DNA of 32,607 nt, from NCBI GenBank assembly GCA_017450105.1, contig JAFSXC010000108.1:1-32607 (forward strand), given 5' to 3'. The notes under the pieces are model-generated. The model was not told the DNA's origin. It made no database searches and saw only the letters and a program-made list of their open reading frames with translations. Each line of letters starts with the position of its first letter. Position 1 is the first letter of the stretch. A program made the position numbers and the translations under genes. Below, in pieces: positions 22,158 through 29,701 of the stretch. This DNA is from Lachnospiraceae bacterium. Its GTDB lineage: Bacteria; Bacillota; Clostridia; Lachnospirales; Lachnospiraceae.

Positions 22158-25100
22158 ATGGAATCGGAGTACAAGGTAAAAGACATATCGGAAAAAAAAG
22201 AGATCCTTCTGGAAAAGAACGAAGAGCTGGAGCTTGACCATAGGAAAAAGCCCGTGCGTGAAGCCGATCCCAAAACGAAAAAGCTCAGCTCAGCCAATCG
22301 AAGACAGAGGAACGGGGCGGCTCTACGCAATTCGTTTGCCCATGTTCAGGTGAAATCTCCTGCCCAGATCAAGCGGGAAAATGAGGCCCACCGCCGGCAG
22401 ATGGTGGAGCAGGCGCGCCATCATCTGAGAGTCTATCAGCATCGGACGGGAGAGGCAAACATCGCGTCGGCCGAGATCTCGCGATTCAATAAGCGTATGG
22501 AAGCCGCTGAGCGGAAGGAAGCCTGCTCGAACCGGGTAGAGGCCTATGAAAGAGCCCAGGCCGAACAGGCGCAGCCGGCAGCTTTGGGAAACGATTTTGC
22601 GGCGGAATGCCGGACTCTGTCCACGGTCACCTATGAAAGCTTCCTGCTCGCAAATGACGTGGAGTTTTCCACGAATCTGGAGCATAACTACGGCCTGGTC
22701 AGGATGGCGGAGCGTGTGAATGCCGGTCTCCTTTCCATTTACCGCGGAGAACGGCAGGATACCCTGACCGCGGATCAGAAAAGGATCCTTCGCAAGCAGA
22801 TCGCGCTGTGCCGCGAGATGAAAAAGTGGATGGATGCGAAGAAGGAGCTGATGAAGAATCCTTATTATATCTATCTGGCGGGAAAGGATATCACAAACCG
22901 GCAGGCTCTTTTGAACGGCCTGACCCAGGAAGCGCAGGACGCCGGCACGGCCGGATATCGGGAGTCAAGAAAACAGTTCCTGCAATATCTCAGGGCCCTT
23001 GAGAGAGTGGAGGCCTGCGCGGTAAAGCGGAGGAAGCTTTTCAAGGGTGACCGTGCGAGCATTGACGCTCTCGAAGCGGCTGTTAACCGTACGGAGACTG
23101 AGGTAAAGAAGGATCATAATCTGGAGGAAAACCGCTCCCGGCGCAGGCTATGGGAGGAGAGCCTATTGAAGAACGACGCCGTTCCCACGGAGGATCCCTT
23201 CCTTACAAAGGAAGACAAAACCTTCCCGGAACGGGTGTTTGAACAGAAGAAAAATGCATTTCTTTCGTTCTCCTTAACCGAGCTGAAGTGCCGGTCAGAG
23301 CAGGAGATCCTGGAAAATGTTTCGAAGAACGCGCCGATGATCAATCAGGCGCTGGAGATGCAGAGGCTTCTGGGGCAGATGGTGTATGCTCCGGATTATG
23401 AGATCACAACGGAACAGATCATCGAGCTCCGCGCCAAGATCCATGTGATCCTGATGGTATCCAAATTACAGTATGAGCTCATGCACCGGACCTTTCGGAG
23501 CGGGGATGAGGACCTGCGGGAGGAAAGCTCGAAGGAATGGAAGAGACGTAAAAAGATTATGCCGATCCAGAATCCGAACGCGCTGTATGAAGAACTGAAA
23601 ACCCTTTATACGGAGAGACAGGCCCAGGCCGGGGAGTCGGCGAACAGCGTCTGGACCCTGTTGAACCGGGGGGTGCCCCTGGCGGAGGTATCCAGGCAGG
23701 ACCGCGCTTCGGAAGCGCAGAAAAACAATCTGGTCTGGGAAAATCTTCATGACACGATCGCGCGGATCGGAAAGGCCACCGGCGAGGTCATCCTGACGCT
23801 GAAGCAGATCTGCAAAGCGGACAAGCTGGAATTTCAGATGCCGCCGAAGGCTGTTTTGTTCTACTTAAGAGGCAGGAGCGCAGCGGAGATCCGTTCGGTC
23901 TACCAGCGGTATACGGGAACTCCGAAGGAGAGGTTCCTGCTCTATAAGGAGATCGTTGATAAGGCGAAGGATGAGTTTAATCCGCGGCGTTATGACTACA
24001 ACAATCTCAGTGAAAACGGAAAATGCCTCCAGGATTATGCCCACAGGGCAAATCTGGCCGCGATCATGGATCAGGCCATGAGCTGCTCCGAGGCGATGAA
24101 AACGATCCTGCAGGATAATCCGGAGCTTGCGCTGGACGAAAACGAGGCCGTGGATGAGGAATGGCATAAAGAGGCAGCCGCTCTGTCGAAGTTTTCCGCC
24201 GACAGGCTCATGCCCGTGTTCCGATGCTTTCAGCACATGACCAATTCGGCCGAAAAGAGGAGGGTCCTCTCCGCCATCAGCTTTGATGAATTAAGAGTGC
24301 TGTATACGAACCGCACGGAGATCCTGACCTGGCTGAATAACCAGAGGGATCAGCCGGCTGAGCTTGTAAATACGTTAACACGCCTTCTTCATAATATGGA
24401 TTCGCTCGGAAGTCTGGAGCTTTCCTTGGAAGAGGATTACCGTTCCTACAGGAATGCGGAGCACATCGATGAGAACAGGCTTCGCGAGAAGCAGGAGTAC
24501 CGCCGGATCCTGGATATGGAGACCGATCCCTCCCGGACGACGGAAACGGAGCTTAAGAAGGTAAGAAGGGCCTGCCTCGTTATTCTGAACGAAAAATATG
24601 CTCTGGACGAAGCGGTCTACTTTAAGCTGACAACGGCCAAGCTGAAGGCGCTGACCTGCAAATGCCTGAAGGAAGGGGTTTTGGAGGAAAACCTTCAGGC
24701 AGAGGTGAACGCTCTTCTGGCGAAGGAACAGATCGCTCCGGAGGAGGAGCTGGAGGATGCGTTAGAGGCCGAGTGGGAGGAAGGAGAACAGAAGATCCTC
24801 GGGCTTTTCTGCGCTCTGGCCGACGGGCTGAAGGACCGGGATAAGGATCCCGGGGTACGTGCGGAGGACTTCCGGAACATCCTGATCGCCCATTCGGAAA
24901 CCGTTGCCGCGTTTCTTTCGGATTATACAAAGGATAAAAAGAAGAATCAGCTCCTTTCGGAAATGACAAAAAAAATGGGCCGGCTGGAATCAGAGGTCCT
25001 GAATGCCTCCTACCGGGAGCTTGATCCCGTCTTTGCCTGGATCGCGGATAAGCTCGGAGAAGGAAAGATCACGGCCTCGCGTGTGGAGGCTGTGCTTGCG

Positions 25101-28100
25101 AATAAAAACTATGAGCTTACCGACGCCCTGGAGGCAGCGGATCAGAGGATCAACGGCCACCTGGAAACGCTCTTTACCGGAATGGAGGCCTCTGTCGGCG
25201 AATGGACCGAAAAGGCCATCGGGACCGAGCTCGACAGTCCGGAGAGCATGACAGCTTCCTTCTTTGAGGCGGAAGAGGAAAGGAAGAAAGATAACCAGAA
25301 TGTGATCCACGAAGAGGGTGAGCAGGAGGTTCAGCAGAAAAAGAAGAAAAAGCAAGAGAAGGAAAAGGATATTTATGAGCTTTTAAGGGATTCCATGTCC
25401 AGAGAAAAGGGCGAAGGCAAATTTATCACCCTGGCCATGAAGAACTACTTCCGCCATTCCAGTGCGCAGGATAAGCGCCTCATGGTGAACGCCCTGCTGC
25501 ATGACTTAAAGCCGGTCAACAGAAAAGCCTCCAGAAAGGCGCAGGATGTAAAGCAGGCGGGGCGGTACCTCGGCGGCATGATCAAGGGCGCCGGGCCTCT
25601 TTTCCAGAAGCTGATGCAGGGTGTTTCGGACGATCTGTTCCTTCCGGAGATCCGCCGTGCGCTGGATGACGTAAAGTCGAATCTGGCGCCGATCGATGAT
25701 GCCTATGTGAAGCAGAAGTTTGATGAGCTGAAGCAGGAATCCGAAGGGAGGGTCACGGAGATCAGGAAGCTTTCCTCCCTCGGCGCCGCCTCGGTCGGAC
25801 AGGCCTTCCTTTGCAGGATCTACGGTCCGAATCTTCCTACGGCCGGGAAGGACGTCGTCATAAAGCTTCTCCGGCCGAATATCCGCGCACGTCTGGAGCG
25901 CGAGAAAAAGATCCTCCGGGTTGCTGCCCGGTGTACGGATAACGACAAGCTTAATTTTGACCGGGAAATGGAAAAGCCCCTCCCGGAGGCAGGGGATACG
26001 ACCGGCATGGAAGCCACCCACATCACCCAGGTCGAAAAGATCATGGAAGAGCTGGACATGAGCATTGAGGTGGAGAATGCCAGACAGGGTTACGAAACCT
26101 ACCATTCCGAGAAGGATCCGGAGGTGGATACGGTGAAGGTAAACGAGGACCTTCCCGTGTTCCAGGATGCCTATGCGCTTGACAAGGCCGAGGGCATGAC
26201 GGTGGAGCGGTATCTGAATCAGCTTGCAAAGAGAAAAAGGGATGCGTTAAAGCCCTTCCGGGCGGGGTCGCAGACCTATGCGATCCAGAAGGGCCAGATG
26301 CCCCTGTACGAAGAAACCCGTGCCAGGCTGTTAAGGGAGCTTGAAAGCGTGATGAAGAAGCAGAGGATGCTGATCAAGACCGCGGAAAAATGGACCGAAC
26401 AGGCGATCTTCGGTACCAACTTTTACCACGGCGATATGCATGCGGGAAACATCATGATCTCCGAGAATAAGGTGACCATCATCGACTACGGAAACGCTAC
26501 AAAGCTGAACTCCGACCAGAAGAACCATATCATGGCCATGATGAGCTGTATGGCAAGCAAGACCCTGGCCGAGGACTTCCTGTGGTCCTTTGCCCAGCTC
26601 CTGCCGGCGGATGAGAACGAGGAAAAGTTTGAACGGAAGGATCATGAGAACGAAAAGTATCATCCGCGGCTGAAGAATAAGGGAGAGGAGTTCCTGACAA
26701 AGATCAGAAAGATCATTGCCATGAAGGACCCGACGGATCCGGATAATATTCTGGCGGGCGAGAAGATATCGCTGATCTTAAAAACCGCGCAGGAAATGGG
26801 CTTACAGCTCCCGCCCGAGGTGGAAAACTTCTCCAAGAGCCAGCTCCGGCTTCAGAATGCCATCGATTCCTTTAATGATGCGGTGGAGGATATCCGGAGG
26901 GATATCCGGCGTCTCGATGAAATGAAGCCGCAGGGAGAAACGCTGGTGGATCTGAAGGCAAAGATCCATGAGACCGCGAATTTGAATCAGCGGCAGCATG
27001 TCGTAGAGGTGTTAAAGGATTCCGTCAATCTTTTCGAGCCGGTATCCAGGGAGTATTTTGTCGGGGAAGCAAATAAAAAGGATTCCAAGAGCCGGGAGGA
27101 ATTTAAGGCTGCTTTTACGGCCAAATATGCCGGTTTGGTGAAGATGAATCCGGAAACCGACCAATATGAAGGGGTGTTGGATCTTACCGATCTGCCCAAG
27201 TGGAGAGCTGACTTCGAGGAGCTGAAACGGATCGCGCCGAAATCCGATGACGAGGAGCCCTCCAAGGAGTATGCGGCGCTGAAGGTGAAGCTGGAGGGAG
27301 AGGTGCAGGCATGCCTCGGCGCACATGTTGACTCAACGAAAGATCCTATGGCTGCCTTCGGAGGGATCTTAAGGCTGCTGCCGGACGTCACCAACAAATT
27401 GAATGCCAGGGACTTTGACGGCTTTGAAGACATTCTTTCCATATTGGAGAAGGATGTGCCCGCTGCGGTCCGGTTTATGAAGGATTATTACGCGTTGATC
27501 GACAGTCAGGATGATGCCGGTTTCTTCAACTTTGACTTTTTCAAGTCGGGCAAGGAAAGTAAGCTCATCGATTCCATGTATGAGAATTATCTGAGGCTGC
27601 AGGAGACCCGCCTTGAAAAGTCTCAGGTGGTGGTGGAGTTTAAAGAGACCTTAAACCGGGATTACGACTATAAGCGCTTAAAGCCGGACGCGGTTTCTTT
27701 TATCAGGCACCGCTACAAGATCATGCACGGAAACAAGACAAAAACGGATGAGGCATGGAAGCGCTATACCGGGTTGGTCGACGAACTGAAAATGAAGTAT
27801 TTCAAGGACGAAATGACCGAATATGTGAAGCTCCTGCCTTCGATCGAAGAGATCCAGGAGAAAAGGAACATTGCGAATCACAGGCTGCATGCTGAGGAGA
27901 AACAGCTTAGCGCCGAGGAAAAGGCGAAGCTGGAAAAGATCATCGAAGATGCGGATGAGGAAAAGAAGCCCCTTGAAAAGCGCTTGGAGGAGCTGGAAAG
28001 GATCCTGGATACCTGGAATACCAAGATCAATGACAAGGAAGAGGCGCTTGTTTCGAGGGCGAAGAACAAGCTTCAGAAGGAATTTGACATGGTCCATATG

Positions 28101-28508
28101 GAGGATAGCTATTACAGACACGCGGAAGCCCTGGATGAGGAGTTCGCAGAGCTTGGAAAAGAGGAAGAGGGAGGGAAGGAGCTGTTAAAGGCCTACGAGG
28201 AATTCAAGACGGTGCAGCTTCGGGATATGCAGCTTCGCCTCGACGGTAAGGAAGTGGATGAGGATACCAGAAAACTTCGGAAGGAAAAGGAAAATCGTCT
28301 TATCGAATGCTGGAAGCGGGTTTCTCTGGCGCGCCTGAAAAAGCATTATCGGGATGCCTTTGAGACGCCGGAAACGATCTACAGTCCGCTTACGAATTAT
28401 ATGAAGGTCACAGGAGATGTGATCAAACGGAACAAATGGAAAACGGTAAGTACCCTTGGCTCCGTCAGCGGAAAGCTCGTTATGCGGCTGAAGGATATAG
28501 GGGGCTGA
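22158..28508 (+). CDS. giant protein with central ABC1/UbiB-type kinase domain
   Basis: 2116 residues. GGAGG (22145-22149) lies 8 bases before ATG 22158, preferred to ATG 22131. The protein is hydrophilic, very charged and mostly helical, with no signal peptide or membrane span. Near the middle is an ABC1/AarF-like kinase core: Ala/Gly loop LGAASVGQ (1208-1215), Lys1236 in VVIKLLRP, ELDMSIEVEN around Glu1304, YHGDMHAGN with Asp1426 and Asn1431, and IIDYGN with Asp1443. These match the ATP- and metal-binding positions of UbiB-type kinases. A Lys/Glu-rich linker (about 1048-1070) precedes it. The N-terminal 1050 and C-terminal 600 residues are unfamiliar coiled-coil-like sequence. Normal UbiB proteins are about 500 residues with membrane helices, so the role is unknown. 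Confidence 0.85.
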   Translation: MESEYKVKDISEKKEILLEKNEELELDHRKKPVREADPKTKKLSSANRRQRNGAALRNSFAHVQVKSPAQIKRENEAHRRQMVEQARHHLRVYQHRTGEANIASAEISRFNKRMEAAERKEACSNRVEAYERAQAEQAQPAALGNDFAAECRTLSTVTYESFLLANDVEFSTNLEHNYGLVRMAERVNAGLLSIYRGERQDTLTADQKRILRKQIALCREMKKWMDAKKELMKNPYYIYLAGKDITNRQALLNGLTQEAQDAGTAGYRESRKQFLQYLRALERVEACAVKRRKLFKGDRASIDALEAAVNRTETEVKKDHNLEENRSRRRLWEESLLKNDAVPTEDPFLTKEDKTFPERVFEQKKNAFLSFSLTELKCRSEQEILENVSKNAPMINQALEMQRLLGQMVYAPDYEITTEQIIELRAKIHVILMVSKLQYELMHRTFRSGDEDLREESSKEWKRRKKIMPIQNPNALYEELKTLYTERQAQAGESANSVWTLLNRGVPLAEVSRQDRASEAQKNNLVWENLHDTIARIGKATGEVILTLKQICKADKLEFQMPPKAVLFYLRGRSAAEIRSVYQRYTGTPKERFLLYKEIVDKAKDEFNPRRYDYNNLSENGKCLQDYAHRANLAAIMDQAMSCSEAMKTILQDNPELALDENEAVDEEWHKEAAALSKFSADRLMPVFRCFQHMTNSAEKRRVLSAISFDELRVLYTNRTEILTWLNNQRDQPAELVNTLTRLLHNMDSLGSLELSLEEDYRSYRNAEHIDENRLREKQEYRRILDMETDPSRTTETELKKVRRACLVILNEKYALDEAVYFKLTTAKLKALTCKCLKEGVLEENLQAEVNALLAKEQIAPEEELEDALEAEWEEGEQKILGLFCALADGLKDRDKDPGVRAEDFRNILIAHSETVAAFLSDYTKDKKKNQLLSEMTKKMGRLESEVLNASYRELDPVFAWIADKLGEGKITASRVEAVLANKNYELTDALEAADQRINGHLETLFTGMEASVGEWTEKAIGTELDSPESMTASFFEAEEERKKDNQNVIHEEGEQEVQQKKKKKQEKEKDIYELLRDSMSREKGEGKFITLAMKNYFRHSSAQDKRLMVNALLHDLKPVNRKASRKAQDVKQAGRYLGGMIKGAGPLFQKLMQGVSDDLFLPEIRRALDDVKSNLAPIDDAYVKQKFDELKQESEGRVTEIRKLSSLGAASVGQAFLCRIYGPNLPTAGKDVVIKLLRPNIRARLEREKKILRVAARCTDNDKLNFDREMEKPLPEAGDTTGMEATHITQVEKIMEELDMSIEVENARQGYETYHSEKDPEVDTVKVNEDLPVFQDAYALDKAEGMTVERYLNQLAKRKRDALKPFRAGSQTYAIQKGQMPLYEETRARLLRELESVMKKQRMLIKTAEKWTEQAIFGTNFYHGDMHAGNIMISENKVTIIDYGNATKLNSDQKNHIMAMMSCMASKTLAEDFLWSFAQLLPADENEEKFERKDHENEKYHPRLKNKGEEFLTKIRKIIAMKDPTDPDNILAGEKISLILKTAQEMGLQLPPEVENFSKSQLRLQNAIDSFNDAVEDIRRDIRRLDEMKPQGETLVDLKAKIHETANLNQRQHVVEVLKDSVNLFEPVSREYFVGEANKKDSKSREEFKAAFTAKYAGLVKMNPETDQYEGVLDLTDLPKWRADFEELKRIAPKSDDEEPSKEYAALKVKLEGEVQACLGAHVDSTKDPMAAFGGILRLLPDVTNKLNARDFDGFEDILSILEKDVPAAVRFMKDYYALIDSQDDAGFFNFDFFKSGKESKLIDSMYENYLRLQETRLEKSQVVVEFKETLNRDYDYKRLKPDAVSFIRHRYKIMHGNKTKTDEAWKRYTGLVDELKMKYFKDEMTEYVKLLPSIEEIQEKRNIANHRLHAEEKQLSAEEKAKLEKIIEDADEEKKPLEKRLEELERILDTWNTKINDKEEALVSRAKNKLQKEFDMVHMEDSYYRHAEALDEEFAELGKEEEGGKELLKAYEEFKTVQLRDMQLRLDGKEVDEDTRKLRKEKENRLIECWKRVSLARLKKHYRDAFETPETIYSPLTNYMKVTGDVIKRNKWKTVSTLGSVSGKLVMRLKDIGG

Positions 28509-28538
28509 AGGGCCTGAAAAAAGAGAAGGAGCAAAACG

Positions 28539-29342
28539 ATGGAGCTGACAAGAATAGAAACAGAAAATCTGGAAGGGTTTATGAGCTTTCTTCCGTCGGA
28601 CCTTCTTACGGAGGAGGATCAGGCAGTCGGGGTTCTGTCCGGGGAGGGCGAGCCTCTCGGCGCTGCCGTTTTCTCACCGACGGAAAACAGTATTGACCTG
28701 AAATGGATCTTTGTCGATCCGGAGGAGAGAAGAAAGGGAGTGGCTACTCTGATCCTCCACGATGCCATGACCCTGCTGCAGGGCAGGGTGCCGATGCTGA
28801 CGGTTTCCTATTATGATGAGGCGGAGGGGCTGGAGGCGCTCCTTGTACATCTGGGCTTTGCGATCACGGAGGGTGATCCCGTCTATACGATCCCGACCGG
28901 AGTGCTTTTGGAAAAACCCAAAATCCGGATGCTTGCGAAAAGGAGCTATCCGGACACTCTGATAAGCCTTGCGAATGCCCCCTCCCGATCCTGGGGGGCT
29001 TTGCATAAGCTTCTTGACGAGGAGGCCGGAGGGACCGTCTTTCTGGAGAATATCGATCCGGAATACTCCTTTGTGACCGAGTCCGCGGATCAGAAGCTTT
29101 TGGGCTGTATTCTGGTCGGAAGATCCGGGGATTTTGCGGAGGTGAAGCTCCTTCTGAATACGCATCGCGGGAATCCGGAGCAGCTCCTTTGGGCGCTGGC
29201 GAAAAAATGCAGGGAAGAGGAAGAGGTTCGGACCCTTTGCTTCGTGGCGGCCTCGCCGAAGGTGGAGCAGATGGCCGAATGGCTGCTCGATAAAGAAAAG
29301 GGCTGCAAAAAACACCTGCGCTTAGCCGTAGCCGCTCTCTGA
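28539..29342 (+). CDS. GNAT family N-acetyltransferase
   Basis: 267 residues. AAGGAG (28526-28531) supports ATG 28539. Residues 45-80 hold a GNAT core: strand IDLKWIFVD, then PEERRKGVATLILHDAM (the acetyl-CoA loop R-R-K-G-V-A), and later EALLVHLGFAITEGDPVY. The second half (about 125-267) repeats a similar fold weakly (LLGCILVGRSGDFAEVKLLL, EQLLWALAKKCREEE), so it may be a double-GNAT protein with only the first active. The substrate is unknown. It is 30 bp after the giant gene and is probably co-transcribed with it. Confidence 0.8.
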   Translation: MELTRIETENLEGFMSFLPSDLLTEEDQAVGVLSGEGEPLGAAVFSPTENSIDLKWIFVDPEERRKGVATLILHDAMTLLQGRVPMLTVSYYDEAEGLEALLVHLGFAITEGDPVYTIPTGVLLEKPKIRMLAKRSYPDTLISLANAPSRSWGALHKLLDEEAGGTVFLENIDPEYSFVTESADQKLLGCILVGRSGDFAEVKLLLNTHRGNPEQLLWALAKKCREEEEVRTLCFVAASPKVEQMAEWLLDKEKGCKKHLRLAVAAL

Positions 29343-29408
29343 TCCATTGCTCCAAAGGCAGCAGTCTGTCAGTCATCAGCAGGAGGGAGCTGCTTTAAGG
29401 GCTGCTGA

Positions 29409-29630
29409 AGGGTTACTGTTCACACCTCAATGTCATTAACTTAAGCCAAAACCTTCCTCATAACGCGAGTAAGAGGGCCCCGGACCGAGCACGGGGGACC
29501 GATGCTTTTCCGGGAGGACCTATTTTTTGCGGGGCCCCCGCGCACTTAAGTCTGGGAGATGGCTTACGGAAGCGAAGCCACCATGTAAATATGCTTAAGT
29601 TAATGACATTGGGGTGTGAACAGTAACCCT
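29409..29630 (+). mobile_element. MITE-like element with 38-bp inverted ends
   Basis: The left arm (29409-29446), containing GGGTTACTGTTCACACC, and the right arm (29593-29630) are complementary over 38 bp with a single T/G exception that would still pair in RNA. CTGAAGGG occurs at both edges (29405-29412 and 29629-29636), overlapping the arms, possibly a target duplication. The GC-rich interior has GGGCCCCG/CGGGGCCC complementarity and an ATGGCTT/AAGCCACCAT hairpin, with no coding frame. It fills most of the 360-bp gap between the acetyltransferase and penicillin-binding protein genes, where I see no gene. It may also work as a terminator. Confidence 0.7.
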
Positions 29631-29665
29631 GAAGGGAAATCGTTACGGGGACGCTTTCGACGGAT

Positions 29666-29694
29666 TTGCATCATGGAGCAAATAATAGTATAAT
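29666..29694 (+). promoter_or_regulatory. PBP promoter, predicted leaderless transcript
   Basis: TTGCAT (29666-29671), 17-bp spacer, TATAAT (29689-29694), then 7 bases to ATG 29702. The layout is the same as at ftsH. It lies just outside the MITE-like element. Confidence 0.7.
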
Positions 29695-29701
29695 CGAAGC
29701 T

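Noticed and set aside
29378..29396. AGCAG/CTGCT hairpin as the terminator of the acetyltransferase gene
   Set aside because: Only 5 bp of stem and three T; too weak to call beside the much stronger palindromic element that follows.
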